From: Bursaphelenchus xylophilus
Taxonomy: Eukaryota > Nematoda > Chromadorea > Rhabditida > Aphelenchoididae
Direction of reading: 5' to 3'
Length of the DNA stretch: 64,000 nt
Assembly: GCA_904066235.2 (NCBI GenBank)
Contig: CAJFCV020000006.1
Location: 4,154,001 to 4,218,000, forward strand
Part shown: one piece after another, positions 1-10,641 of the stretch
Position numbering within the stretch: the first letter of the stretch is position 1
How the letters are laid out: every line of letters starts with the position of its first letter
The notes under the pieces: model-generated
Seen by the model: the letters and a program-made list of their open reading frames with translations, nothing else
What the model was told of the DNA's origin: nothing
Database searches by the model: none
Program-made: the position numbers and the translations under genes

Positions 1-1
1 A

Positions 2-1828
2 GACGTCTTGTCCATCCTGGAATCGGTCAAAAGAACGGAGGTCCCGAAAGAAGTCAGCCTGGATGATAGCCTAAAGGATATCATAAACAGTATCAAGCCG
101 GATCCAGACGTTCCGAGTCAAGATGAAGACCTCAGAAAACAGGACGAAGACCTCAGAGGCGACTTTGATATGCGAGAGGAAGACCAGGACCTAAGAGGTC
201 GAGAACAGGCAAAAGAAAAGGAAGTTTCGACCCCAACCAGTGGAATGTTGCCGGTTATTCGCTCCCCTGTCACCACAACTTCCGCGTTTCCATTCTCCTC
301 CCCGCAGGCAATTTTTTCGCCATCCAGCTCCTCATCTCAACCTGCAATGCCGCCGAGAACGGCAGCCTTTGGAAATCAACCGGTAATGCCGATCCCGAGC
401 CAGGAAAAGAAGCCGGTCGTCACCACGGACACCCTCAAAGTGTTGGCGGATCTGGCGGGAAAGACGGCCAATGTGGTGGGCGGTCTGGATTTGGCCGCGA
501 TTTTGAGCAAGGTCGACTCGGCCGCGAAGAAATCGCAAGCAGCGCCGGTAATTCAGCAATTGAACGATCCGACTCAACAAATGGTAATGGAGTTTTGGAG
601 GGTATAGATTTTCAACCAGTCGAAAAAAACTATTTTTGGGCTTTTCGAAAGTTTTTATTTTGAGTCGCTAGATGAGTAATATTTAGTGCAGAATTAAAGG
701 TTTTTGAATTAATTTAACTCTTCTTTCTTTCAGTACCAACCCCCTCCGGTCATCCAGCAAATCGACTCCTACACCGCCCCATTCCAACCAGGCTTTTCCA
801 CCCCCACTCAGCCCGCTTTCGGCGCCCGCCCACCCTTCCCGAATCAACCGAATTTCAGTGGAGCACGCGGGCAAAGCGCCTTCTTCGGCAACCAGTCCAA
901 CAACACCCGCCCAGCCTTTGGGAACCGCCCTATCCGCGGCCCCGTACCTTGCAAGTTCTTCATGCAGGGCAACTGTAATTTCGGCGAAGCTTGTCGGAAT
1001 TTGCACGCTCAACAACCAACAGAAGGCCTGCGGCGATTGCAAACACAAGCAACAACGACCCAGGGACCTCAAACGGCGACGACGACCTTCACGCCGCCGC
1101 AGAATCAGTTTGGAAATGAATTTAATCAACCGTTTGAGGAGAAGGATGGCCAAACCCAGCCTTACTTTGGGGGAAGAGGCCGCGGACGAGGCAGAGGAGC
1201 CCCTGGAAGGTGGGAAGATCGAAGACAACGAAGGTACTCGCCACAGAGAAGATACGAACGAAGGGATGAAAGGGACAGAGATTATGATCGAGATGATAGA
1301 CGACAGAGAAGAAGGAGAAGATCGTAAGTGATCATACAGTGAAGGACCTGATCCAGTGGCAAAAAACGTACCATTTTGCATCCGGGAAGCATCAAAAATG
1401 TGGCAAAATGTTTCCTTCTCCAAGTGAAAAAACATCGTTTTGAAGGGCGCGCTTTTGAAATCGGGGTTTTTTCACTTGGAGAGGGAGGTATTTTGCAACA
1501 TTTCTGATACTTCCCGGATGCAAAATGGTATGTTTTTTGCCACTGGATCAGGTCCGCCACAGGATTTTGGACGAATTTTAATAAGCATTTACTAAAGTCT
1601 TTTTTTAGTGGATCCCAATCTCCCTCTCGGTCTCCCCCGGCCCGTCGACGAAGATACCGCTCGTCGAGCCGATCCAGATCTCGCAGTCGATCCCGTTCCC
1701 CATCTGCACGCCGAGGCCGCTCCCGTCGCTACGATCGCAACTCCCGAAGCCGCTCCCCATCCCCGCTCGTGGACACGGCCCGCGAACGCACACCCTCCCC
1801 ACCAAAGGCCCCAGACTCTCAGGAATAG
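2..1828 (+). CDS. CCCH zinc-finger protein with RS domain (5' partial)
   Basis: Likely nuclear RNA-binding protein of the splicing or 3'-processing type; this is inferred from domain content, as no single family member is recognised. Exons are 2-583, 734-1323 and 1609-1828, all joined in phase, giving 463 residues with the N-terminus outside the window. The order is: four D-x-D-[LM]-R motifs in an acidic stretch (bases ~120-215), a Pro/Gln/Phe-rich linker, one CCCH finger at 950-1006 (C-x7-C-x5-C-x3-H), an RG-rich box, an R/D/Y-rich stretch, then an Arg-Ser repeat tail in the last exon ending in PPKAPDSQE. The finger fits the ZC3H class; one finger plus RS repeats also resembles U2AF-type or ZC3H18-type factors, but no RRM is seen. 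Intron 2 carries a MITE. A candidate AATAAA lies at 1980-1985. Confidence 0.85.
1337..1562. repeat. MITE copy 1, CAGTG family, in intron 2 of the CCCH gene
   Basis: This is a foldback of about 225 bp whose two halves are inverted copies. The ends read CAGTGAAGGACCTGATCCAG and, on the other strand, CTGTGGCGGACC. It shares long inverted arms with six other copies in the window. CAGTG ends with a TA target in sister copies are typical of Tc1/mariner-mobilised elements. No ORF is present. Confidence 0.85.
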
Positions 1829-2324
1829 AAGCTATGGATCGATGGCCGACAGTTATCAACGGCTCTTATCACTCTTCGGTGTTTTTGTCTGTAAAGTTAA
1901 TATCCGTTTATTTCTAAGTTGTAAAGCACTCTGTTTTTGTTGTGTTGATATTCAACGGGTCAAATCGAGTCTACTGTTTAATAAACAGCATCGTTTGCTA
2001 AAATGTAGTAGACACGGCTAAAAGGTCGTTTAGTTATTTTTTTGTTTTCCCCTTCATCACTTTTATAAATTTGATGATTTTTTTGTAGATGGACATGTTT
2101 TTATGCATAAATTTTATTGTCAACTTGTTCGTCACGTCTTTGGAGAACGTTGCGGGTCTCTCTTTATCACGTTAAAATCATTTTACATTGTTTTAGATTC
2201 AATTTTGCTCAATTTCTTTATAAAATTCCAAAAATTGCGTTTTTTGTGTGGTTTTTACAAAAAGTTTTTAATTTGTTGTCGCAGAACGAGGCCGTGGATA
2301 AATAAACAAAGGAAATTAATCTTG
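1829..2324. other. 3' flank of CCCH gene, no gene seen
   Basis: The first ~150 bp are probably the 3' UTR of the CCCH/RS gene, with AATAAA at 1980-1985. The rest is A/T-rich. Open frames at 2103-2333 have no coding character and no splice partners. Confidence 0.5.
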
Positions 2325-2561
2325 ATGGCTTGAACTTGCAAGATTTTAAAGAAAAACCCAAGCGAAAATATCAAAATAAAATCAATGACATTTGATGTCA
2401 TGGATAATATAATTTGGTAATTATAAGGTGATTTCTAACTTTTCAAAGAAAGTAATAGCTCTCAAAGCTTCTGACAACATTAACCGAATGAATTTTGCAT
2501 TTATTGAACCTGATTTCAACGCGAATTAACGTAAACTCAAGCGTTGGAAAGGACCGCAGAC

Positions 2562-3143
2562 CTAGAACCAAGGATGACCGTGATGTCCATGGTGTCCGTC
2601 ATGATGTCCCCAGCTTTCGTGACCTGAATGTCCATGTTCATCGCCATGCGAGAAGCCGGCGTCGTGCCCGTGATCGTCTCCAGCCTCGTGTCCGTAGTTG
2701 GAGTGCCATTCATCGCCGGAGGCATGAGCTTTGTGACCTCCGTAATCGACGCGAGCCCAGTCCGATTCGTCGCCCTTGCTGAAGCCGTGTTTGCCGTGGT
2801 GATCGTGGGAGTTGTCGCCTTCCCAGCCGTGGGCATCGTGGTTGTCGTGGGCCCAATCGGAGCCATGGCCATGATGTTCTCCGTGATGGTCGTCGTGATG
2901 GGGCTCCCAGCCGTGGTGTCCGAAGAATCCTGAAGAGTTTTGAGTTTTAGCGAGGAAATCCCAAAAAAATACGTTTGTAAAAACTTGAAATGAAGAGATT
3001 GGTTTTGGGAAATTTGTTGCAAGAAGAGTTCATTGGCCAAAGGTTTTGAAAAATAAAAATTTTAGGTGATTATACTTACCAGAAGCAGAAACAAGGCCAA
3101 GTCCGGCGATCAGAACAACGGAAAGAGTGGATGCAGACACCAT
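2562..3143 (-). CDS. secreted His/Gly/Asp-rich protein, copy A
   Basis: Predicted small secreted protein of 143 aa. Exon 1 (3080-3143) encodes a classical signal peptide, MVSASTLSVVLIAGLGLVSA. After one intron, exon 2 (2562-2929) encodes a mature region built of His, Gly, Asp and Trp, with many HH, HGH and DHH clusters and the end HPWF. Such composition would suit Zn/Cu binding, pH buffering or antimicrobial activity, but this is inference and no family is recognised. It is the mirror copy of the gene at 3563-4125, and the two starts face away from a shared 419-bp region. A TATA box lies 38 bp upstream of the ATG. Long open frames on the other strand here are shadows of the high-GC third positions. 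A poly(A) signal (AATAAA on the minus strand) is at 2500-2505. Confidence 0.85.
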
Positions 3144-3181
3144 GATGCTGGTTGATGATGATTCCCATGCCCAACCCGCTT

Positions 3182-3189
3182 CTTTTATA
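3182..3189 (-). promoter_or_regulatory. TATA box of His-rich gene copy A
   Basis: TATAAAAG on the minus strand, 38 bp upstream of the ATG, mirrored exactly in the other arm of the palindrome. Confidence 0.7.
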
Positions 3190-3190
3190 C

Positions 3191-3516
3191 TAGTTTAGGG
3201 CTCTCAAACCGGATTTGTGTAGAGCAGACAGTTCATTATTCAGACTTTCACTTACAGACGCTTTTATTACGTAAAATAATGTGCTTTGGATTGCACAACA
3301 AGTTTGGCGATCTTCTCATAATTTTATGAGGTTAGCGATCTTGTTTTTGTGTCGTTATGGTATAAAAGTATGTATTTAATTTACTATATTATTACATAAT
3401 CTTTAGTTATTATTGGCTAATTTATTATGTAAAATTCTGTCTGGCTTGAGAATCTAATAAAATGATGTATTGACTTTTCATAATGACCTTCCTTATGACT
3501 TGAGATCGCTAAAATA
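3191..3516. promoter_or_regulatory. unique spacer between divergent His-rich genes
   Basis: This A/T-rich 326-bp region separates the two TATA boxes and is the only part of the locus not duplicated. It must hold any upstream elements of both genes and could act as a bidirectional promoter. No specific operator is recognised. Confidence 0.4.
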
Positions 3517-3517
3517 A

Positions 3518-3525
3518 TATAAAAG
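3518..3525 (+). promoter_or_regulatory. TATA box of His-rich gene copy B
   Basis: TATAAAAG lies 37 bp upstream of the ATG at 3563, in the same context as copy A. Confidence 0.7.
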
Positions 3526-3562
3526 AGCTGGTTGGGCATGGGAATCATCATCAACCAGCATC

Positions 3563-4125
3563 ATGGTGTCTGCATCCACTCTTTCCGTTGTTCTGATCGC
3601 CGGACTTGGCCTTGTTTCCGCTTCTGGTAAGCATTTCTCGAAATTTTTGGCCTATGAACTCTTTTTGCGACAAATTTCCCAAAACTAATATTTTCATTCC
3701 AAGTCATCAAAAACGTATCTTTTTGGGATTTCCTCGCTAAAACTCAAAATTCTTCAGGATTCTTCGGACACCACGGCTGGGAGCCCCACCACGACGACCA
3801 TCACGGAGAACATCATGGCCATGGCTCCGATTGGGCCCACGACAACCACGATGCCCACGGCTGGGAAGGCGACAACTCCCACGATCACCACGGCAAACAC
3901 GGCTTCAGCAAGGGCGACGAATCGGACTGGGCTCGCGTCGATTACGGAGGTCACAAGGCTCATGCCTCCGGCGATGAATGGCACTCCAACTACGGACACG
4001 AGGCTGGAGACGATCACGGACACGACGCCGGCTTCTCTCATGGCGATGAACATGGACATTCGGGTCACGGAAGCTGGGGACATCATGACGGACACCATGG
4101 ACATCACGGTCATCCCTGGTTCTAG
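3563..4125 (+). CDS. secreted His/Gly/Asp-rich protein, copy B
   Basis: Mirror paralogue of copy A with the same structure: exon 1 at 3563-3626 (signal peptide), a 131-bp intron and exon 2 at 3758-4125, giving 143 aa. The mature protein starts around GFFGHHGWEPHHDDHHGEHH and stays His-rich to its HPWF end. It has no Cys and no membrane segment. The conserved protein frame against drifting introns suggests that both copies are functional. AATAAA at 4182-4187 is the probable poly(A) signal. The gene converges on the membrane glycoprotein gene that ends at 4454. Its role is unknown; metal binding is the simplest guess. Confidence 0.85.
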
Positions 4126-4453
4126 ATCTGAGGTCCTTTCCAACGCTTGAGTTTACGTTAATTCGCGTTGAAATCAGGTTCAATAAATGCAAAATTCATT
4201 CGGTTAATGTTGTCAGAGGCTTTGAGAGAAAGTATTTGCCTTGAAAAGTTAGAAATCACCTTATAATTACCAAATTATATTATCCATGACATCAAATGTC
4301 ATTGATTTTATTTTGATATTTTCACTTGGGTTTTTCTTTACGATCTTGCAAATTTAAGCCATTAATATGATATCGAATGTCATAGATGTAATTTATAACG
4401 CCATCTCCAAAGAAATCAGTTTATTCCGACAAAGAATCAGTCTCCAATTGCAA

Positions 4454-5936
4454 CTACTTCGTCTTCGATGAGGGCTCGATTATTTTGGAGTCCACCTTCT
4501 CCACTTCCTCAAACGAATCCGACTCCGGCTCCCAGATGTACCAACGGTTGGCATTCCGACCGCAGCAGCGACCCAGGAAAAAGGCGACGATGGCGCCGAG
4601 GAAGAAGCCGCTGAAATTAAAGGCATTACACTCTAGCAAATCAAACTCATCACTTTTAAAAATTGAGTCGCTTCAACGCAGACTTACACAAACAGCAGCA
4701 TGACCCAGGTCGCGTAGGTCCATTCGGGCCAATCGACCCAAAACTCCGACTCTTCGCTGACCAGTTGCGCACCGTGGACCTTGAAGCTGAATTGGCACTT
4801 CTCGGCGCGCCGAAAGAAGCCGATTTCCTGCTTCAAGAAGGTCTGGTTGTTCTTGATGGTCATGGGGAGGCCGTAGCCCAGGTAGATCGGCGTTATGGCG
4901 TCTGGCGGGATTGTATCGTCTTGGAGGATGCTGAAATCATACATTTTTAACACTGAGGGATCAAAAGTCGTTCATACAGTGATGGAGTGGCAAAAAATGC
5001 GCCATTTTGGATCCGGGAAGCCTCAAAAATGTAGCAAAATGCTTCCCCTTTTAACTAAAAAAAACTCCGTTTTGCAGGGCGCGCCCTTTCCCTCATAAAA
5101 AGAACGGCGCGGTTTAGAAAGCGGAGCTTTTTCATTGGGAGAAGGAGACATTTTGCCACATTTTTTGATACTTCCCGGAGGCAAAATGGTACGTTTTTTG
5201 CCACTGGATCAGCTCCTCCGCTGTATTTCCATCAAAAAAATTAGGTCGTCCAGAAAGTTCGTTCGTTTCTTCATTGCTTTCTTTTACGAGGACTGTTTGT
5301 TGTTTGGCAAAGGGTATAATATATTTATTCGATACAGCCAGTTTTGTACAGGAGAAAAAGCTGTATCAAGTAAATGCATTCCATTTGCCAAAGAACAAAC
5401 AATCCTTCTAAAACCAAGCAATGAAGAAACAAACGAACTTTCCGGACGACCAAATATATGCTCGCCCACTTACAGTTCGTTGTAGCGCTGCGTGATGTTG
5501 AATGTGTACTCGCCCTGCGCGGAGCTGTTCGTGCGCAGTGGCACATCAAATCCGGACGTCTCGTTGTCGCTGTCGTCGAGGTAGGACTGGACGACCAGCT
5601 TCAGCGGCTGCCCGGCGACAAAGTCCAGACCCCAGGCCAGCTCGAAATAGGAGAAGTTGTAATGGAGGATCAGATCCCCGTCGGCGGTCGCGTTGAAGCA
5701 CTCCGGGTGCACCGTGAACTCGTAGACCAGCTCGATGGGCGTGTAGTCGAAGAAGAGGGTGACATTATCTTGAATCCAGTCAAAGGCTGGGGAGCAGTCT
5801 ATCTCGCTGAAAATGGAAACTAAGGCCACAGCGGGCGGAGGGAGACCTACACATAGCCGTCCTTGGAAACGGCGCATATTTTGGCGCTCGCTAGGGCCGC
5901 CAGCAGCAGAAAGCCGAGCAGTCTTCGCGGGGTCAT
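4454..5936 (-). CDS. type I membrane glycoprotein, 272 aa
   Basis: Four phase-matched exons (5851-5936, 5474-5806, 4688-4930, 4454-4610) give 272 aa. A signal peptide (MTPRRLLGFLLLAALASA) is followed by an ectodomain of ~200 residues with several N-x-S/T sites (NVT, NAT, NFS, NSS, NIT, NNQT) and four or five Cys. One membrane helix spans the last exon junction (ATWVMLLFV joined to GFFLGAIVAFFLG), then comes a Cys/Arg stop-transfer patch and a short acidic tail. The acceptor at 4611-4613 (TTTCAG) was preferred to an upstream TAG because only it keeps frame and completes the helix. Intron 2 holds a MITE. The next gene upstream on the same strand ends only 310 bp away. No family is recognised; a cell-surface or lysosomal membrane protein is plausible. 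Confidence 0.8.
4977..5223. repeat. MITE copy 2, CAGTG family, in intron of the glycoprotein gene
   Basis: A 247-bp foldback with ends CAGTG and CGCTG, flanked by TA on both sides (4975-4976 and 5224-5225), the target duplication expected of Tc1/mariner elements. The inner loop differs from the other copies. Confidence 0.85.
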
Positions 5937-6246
5937 GCTGGAGTCAGTTGAAGCGACCAGTCAGTGGAAAGAGCTTCGCGGATGAGTGAAAAGAAAAGTC
6001 GGCGTTTCCAATGCAAATCAACGGGTTTATGCAAATTTAAAATGTGAAGAAAGAGTCTTGGGATTCCCAAACTCCGAGTTCTCAATTCTTCGTTTTTATG
6101 TAAATTTCGGTCTTTATTATCCGTGAAAATAAAAAATAATTTAAACTACATATTATAGCTAAGTACATATGCGTTATTTACATTCCCGTTTTCATCTCCA
6201 TAATGTTATCCATTGCACTTATCCCATATTTTTATATTGTGTTAGG

Positions 6247-8269
6247 TCAGCAGATCCTCCAATGTCTGATTTCCTGGATGTTCGTGATTTCTCGGACCTT
6301 CTGGACGGTAAATGATCCAAAGCCCACCCAGACCACTCCGATGACCAATACAATTACCAGTGCCGTCACAAAATAGCACCATTTACTGTACCAGGGAAGA
6401 GGAGGCTGATCGTCCAGATCTGACGCCTCGAAGCGCGGCTCGTTGTAAATGGCGATGGGCAACAGGATCAGCGAGATCATGGTGATCCCGAAGACGAAGA
6501 ATTGGACATAGGCATCGTACAGGATGAAATACATGACTTCTTGAGGGTAGTCCGAGTCCTTTAGGGAGAGACATTGGCTGATCAAGGGGAAGATCAAAGG
6601 GCAGATTTGCAGGTTCAGACCGAGCTGAAATTTAAAATTTTGTTAGAATACGGATTTTTATAAGTGTCAGTTCACCCTTGTTCAACGTGAACACCATTTT
6701 TTAAAATTTTTTATATTGTTTTAGAGATGATTGGTCATCAAAATTAAAACTCATATTTCTCGAACTACAGCAGTTTATTTCATGTAGTCCAGTGTCGCTA
6801 CTCTGAACGGAAACCATATTTTTTTACTAGTCCATTCGCAAAGCTAAGTGATTTCTGCGACATTCACTGTGCGAAAATAAAAGTGCATTTTGCACTGTGC
6901 AATTAGCTTTTTTTGGGTGTCGCTCGCACCCTGATTTGTTCTGCACAGTGCAAACACCAAAAATCATTTCTGCGACATGCACTGTGCGAAAATAAAAGTG
7001 CATTTTGCACTGTGCAATTTCTTGCTTTTTTGCACCGTGCAATTGGCTTTTTTTGGGTGTCGCTCGCACCCTGATTTTTTCTGCACAGTGCAAACGCCAA
7101 AAATTAATCCAGCGACTTTACGAACGGACTAGTTTTAATTGCACCACAAAATTTTCTTAAAATTTTTAGGATTGAAAAAATTTTTGAAAACAATTTTTTG
7201 GTCTAAAAATCCCAATAGTTGAAGTACAAAATGAGCTCAAAAATTCTGCTTTGCCTTTATTCTCAACTTCATCAAAATCTAAGTACTTTTGTTTTTAGTG
7301 AAACATGTTCTCTGTAAAAGCACAGCAATTTATATATTCTAATCCTTAACGCTTCCAAAACGTTACTGATTTGACTTGTGCTGAGAATAAATCATATTAT
7401 CCGCAGCTTCTGTGTTGTGCTGGAACTACTTTTCGGATCCGAATCGACCTCTAATTTATTCAATTTGAACTGCAAAATAATCGTTTTGCTTGTGATTTGT
7501 GGTTAAAAACAATTGCATTTCGAGGGGAATTATGGAGTGGAAAAATCCCAAAAAAGGATATTTTTGGAGGGAAACCCATTAAAAACATGCTCTTTCAACA
7601 TTTTTAGTATTAGGTTGTTATAGGCAACAATTATGCAAAGTATTATCTATTTTTAAACAAAATTTTCTTGAATGGAAAAAATTTTGGATTTCAAAAAAAA
7701 AAAAAAAAAAAAAAAAAAATAGTTAAATTATAAAATACGGTCTTAAAATAACTTACACAATAAATCAGACTGGGGACCAGGTCAAGTCGGCGATTATTTC
7801 TGCAGAAGACCACCAAAATCAGACAGAAAATCCCAGTAATCACATGGATTACATTGGGTAAACTGCAGCATAGCCAGAGGGTATGAAGTCCATAGACAAG
7901 AAGGATCGTTGCAAACGACCATTTATAGCACTGAAAAAAGAATATTGAATGTAAAATTAAATTTTTTTATATTATTTTAGACACCAAAAAAATTTGATTA
8001 AAAAAAATTTTTTTTTGCTTCAGGTTTATGAAAAAAAAGCCTGCAATTTTCTAAGACACATATTAGAATTTTACATTATGTTTTGCCAAAAAAGCTGACA
8101 TTTTTTATATTACACTTACTTCAATTGTCTCCGAAAATGGATTTTTGGTTTTGTCATCGGCTTTGTCGTCCACTTTGGTATACGGTAGATCACTGGAAGT
8201 GTGATTGAATTTCTGATCGAATCCGAGCTTCTCACCCAGCTTGGCTTTCATTTCATTTACCTTCTCCAT
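6247..8269 (-). CDS. four-TM membrane protein A, 233 aa
   Basis: Three exons (8120-8269, 7757-7930, 6247-6624), all joined in phase 0, encode 233 aa. An N-terminal charged 50-residue cytoplasmic segment is followed by four hydrophobic helices: two in exon 2 and two in exon 3 (around FVFGITMISLILLPIAIY and VTALVIVLVIGVVWVGF). The tail is short and polar. It has no recognised catalytic motif and belongs to the broad class of small tetraspan proteins common in nematodes. Exon 2 is exactly 58 codons and ends CRNNRRLDLVPSLIY, matching the corresponding exon of the gene at 16642-19494. The ATG lies 21 bp from a foldback repeat, so the promoter probably lies in or beyond that element. The large second intron carries a MITE and an A27 run. 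Confidence 0.82.
6827..7132. repeat. MITE of the CTAGTC family with internal duplication
   Basis: Its ends are CTAGTCC..TTCG and the inverse, next to TA on the left. Inside are two imperfect tandem units of ~120 bp, each with GCACTGTGCA-type palindromes and the phrase GGGTGTCGCTCGCACCCTG. A second element with the same CTAGTC termini and GCACTGTGCA motif lies at 16430-16623. Confidence 0.7.
7693..7719 (+). repeat. A27 homopolymer
   Basis: An uninterrupted run of 27 A within intron 2 of the four-TM gene. The exact length may be unreliable if this is assembled sequence. Confidence 0.9.
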
Positions 8270-8474
8270 GGTCTAGATATAGCTGACAAGGGAATGGACT
8301 TTATGTGTAAATCGATTTTGGCTTGGGACCTAGTCAGATCGAAAGGTGCGTGGTAGTCGGTTATTCACTTGGGGGGAAATCTCTGCGCGGGGCTTCAAAG
8401 CCGAGAAAATCGGCTTCAAAGTTTGGACGAAAATCAAAGGACGGGGATCCCGGAAAAGGAGCAATAAAAAGTGT

Positions 8475-8542
8475 GAAGCAGTAGCCGAGTGGTCAGTGCG
8501 CTCGCTTTTTGCGCAAAAGGTCGCAAGTTCGAATCTGCTTCC
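8475..8542 (+). pseudogene. tRNA-like unit with Pol III boxes
   Basis: A perfect A-box match (TAGCCGAGTGG) and a near B-box (AGTTCGAATCT) are correctly spaced, followed by a T6 run just downstream. However, the T stem does not pair and the anticodon arm has become the palindrome TTTTTGCGCAAAA, so it is not a working tRNA. It is probably a decayed tRNA or a SINE head. Confidence 0.6.
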
Positions 8543-8814
8543 ATTCGTAACTTTTTTGGACAAAAACTTCTCTTAATTTTTTCCCCTGAACTCGATTATC
8601 GATGCAAGTAGTATATTTTACACGGAACTTTTCCATTTTCAACTGCTTCGCACCTTCCCTTTACAGTTTTAGAGCGCAGGGCACACCATCAACCTGAAGT
8701 ATTCAAAAACAACTTTCCATTATGTTAACTTTTTTTATCTATACCCCTTTTTTAAATGTACAGCCGGATTGCACGAAGAAAGCAAAAGTAAAAACGATAA
8801 ATGATGATTTGAGC

Positions 8815-8882
8815 TTGGAAAGATTCGAACCTGCAACCTTTTGCGCAAAAGGCGAGCGCACTGACCACTCGGCCACTGCTTC
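8815..8882 (-). pseudogene. tRNA-like unit, inverted partner
   Basis: The minus-strand partner carries TGGCCGAGTGG and GGTTCGAATCT boxes and an intact CCTTTTGCGCAAAAGG hairpin where the anticodon arm should be. A T5 run follows downstream. It is better preserved in the B-box than the + copy, but the stems are still imperfect. Confidence 0.6.
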
Positions 8883-9483
8883 ACACCTTTTATCGCTCCT
8901 TTTCCGGGATTCCTATCCTTTGATTTTCGTCCAAACTTTGAAGCCGATTTTCTCGGCTTTGAAGCCCCGCGCAGAGATTTCCCCCCAAGTGAATAATCGA
9001 CTACCACACACCTTTCGATCTGACTAGGTCCCAAGTCAAAATCGATTTACACATAAAGTCCATTCCCTAGTGAAATTTTTTATAAAAAATATTTTTTTAA
9101 TTGTAAAAATCGATAACGCGAGAAAAAGAGCGTCAAAAATAATAAGATGCGTCATTATGTTTTATGAGCCAAAAATGTCAGCCCAATTCTGCTTTTAGAC
9201 CGTTTTTGTTGGGACCAACCAGTCTGTCCTAATCATTCCTGTTATTTTCGACGTCTTTATGGCTAAACAAACATTGAATGAACTTTTATGGTGATAAACA
9301 AAGATGGAGATAAGAAATTTTTAAAAATCGTCGCAATTTATAAGAAAAGCCCCCCAAGAAAAAAGGCAAACCCCCATAATTAAAAAAAATTAAAATAATA
9401 CAAAAAATGCAAAATATTTAGAGCCCCAGCACGTCAAGATTTTGCGCTCAAAGGGTTGTCTTTCCACGAAAGTTGGCATTCCA

Positions 9484-9721
9484 CGTCAAAAAAATTCTTT
9501 CAGAAAATTGAAAAAAAACAAGGAATCCCGGATCATTGATTTTTTGCAAAGTGCCACAGAATTATCGAGTTCGGAAAATTATTTTTCCCTTCGAAAAAAC
9601 ATTTTTCTCGAACAAAAAATTCATCACTGGGAAAGCTTTCTTTTGTGTCTGGATAATTCAGTGACATTTCGTCAAAAATCAATGATCCGAAATTCCTTGT
9701 TTTTTCACTTTCTTTTTGACC
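9484..9721. repeat. foldback element
   Basis: Inverted arms of ~55-60 bp (core 9510-9565 against 9650-9706), sharing ACAAGGAAT..GGATCATTGATTTTT, around a ~90-bp loop. The 122-residue open frame across it is a by-product of the A/T-rich arms. Confidence 0.7.
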
Positions 9722-10641
9722 TGGTATATCAAACCCAAAACGTTGTTGATCAAACCCCCGTGAAATGTGACCAATACAGAGCATTTGTGCCAAATTTATA
9801 TAAAATCTGACGATGAGAAGTTGGCTTTTGGGGAAAGAAAAAATTGAAAAAATCGCAAAAGTCCACGTATTAGAACCTAACATACGCTGCCATAAATATA
9901 GCCGGCCACAAAAAAATTTTTAACCCCTTGAAATTTTTTTTTATTCAGACATTTTTCATCATGTTTTTCGCCCCTTCTACTACAATATTGCGCCCATCAT
10001 TTTATACCCAGCCCTGAAAAAACGATCGTAAGCCGATTAGACCCTAAGGGCTTCCCCCAAAAATAACCGCCAAAAATGAGAGCGTTGACATTTTTCGAAA
10101 CTTCAAAGCCCTCAGGCCTCAATGTAGGAGGAGTTTTTGAAAACCGTTCGGGGAAATTCCATTCCAAATTTGGGGAAATCAAAATTCAGTTCGAAATTAA
10201 TTCAACCAATGGGGAAAACCCCACATTTTTTGGAAAATTTGCAAGGTCATTGTTGTTTTGGAGAACGGGGAGATAACAGTGTTCACTTTGTGATGATCAA
10301 AGAATATGTTTCTAGGAGATTTATACAGTTTTGAAGGAGGTTATCAGAAGAAAAATAAAAAATCAAAACTCTAGGGCACTTTTGGAGATCATTGTCCAAG
10401 CTGCCAACGCAGTTACCAATCGATTGATACAAGGTATAGGAGGGCAGGCGGAGACCCGCAGAAAGGAGGTAAGATGTGCTTATGAGGCCTGGAATAGCCA
10501 TCGGATACTCAGCGGATTCTTGGCATAGGCTCGGCGGAGGCTCAGCGAAGGCTCGGCGGTATTGTAAGCAACCTGGCGGAGGCTTACAAAACAACCAATT
10601 CTTCTAATTTCAGCTATTGCTAACCTTACACGGGAAGTACT

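Larger units (their letters stand above)
2325..4362. repeat. 2-kb palindrome carrying two divergent gene copies
   Basis: The left arm (2325-3190) and right arm (3517-4362) are inverted copies around a 326-bp unique spacer. Similarity covers the promoter TATA box, both exons, the intron, the poly(A) region and ~180 bp of 3' flank. The exon lengths are identical in the two arms (64 and 368 bp). Differences cluster in the intron and flanks, so the arms are either a recent inverted duplication or are kept alike by gene conversion. Confidence 0.92.
8290..9067. repeat. 778-bp foldback with two convergent tRNA-like units
   Basis: The arms 8290-~8545 and ~8812-9067 are inverted copies about 250 bp long, ending in GGGAATGGACTTTATGTG and its inverse. 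Each arm holds one tRNA-like unit, and both point inward. The 270-bp centre has no ORF of note. It could be one foldback element or two copies of a tRNA-derived SINE inserted in opposite directions. It abuts the start of four-TM gene A. Confidence 0.8.

Noticed and set aside
683..1435. 250-codon minus frame and other open frames over the CCCH gene
   Set aside because: Antisense shadows of GC-rich RS/RG coding sequence, running into the intronic MITE.
2537..3040. Long Thr/Met-rich open frames (also 2628-2933, 3754-4143, 3815-4150)
   Set aside because: They are other frames of the two His-rich genes. The true frame has a signal peptide, proper splice sites, a stop and mirrored structure.
9442..9810. 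122-codon + frame
   Set aside because: Spans a foldback repeat; Ser/Phe/Lys-rich from A/T composition; no domain or splice context.
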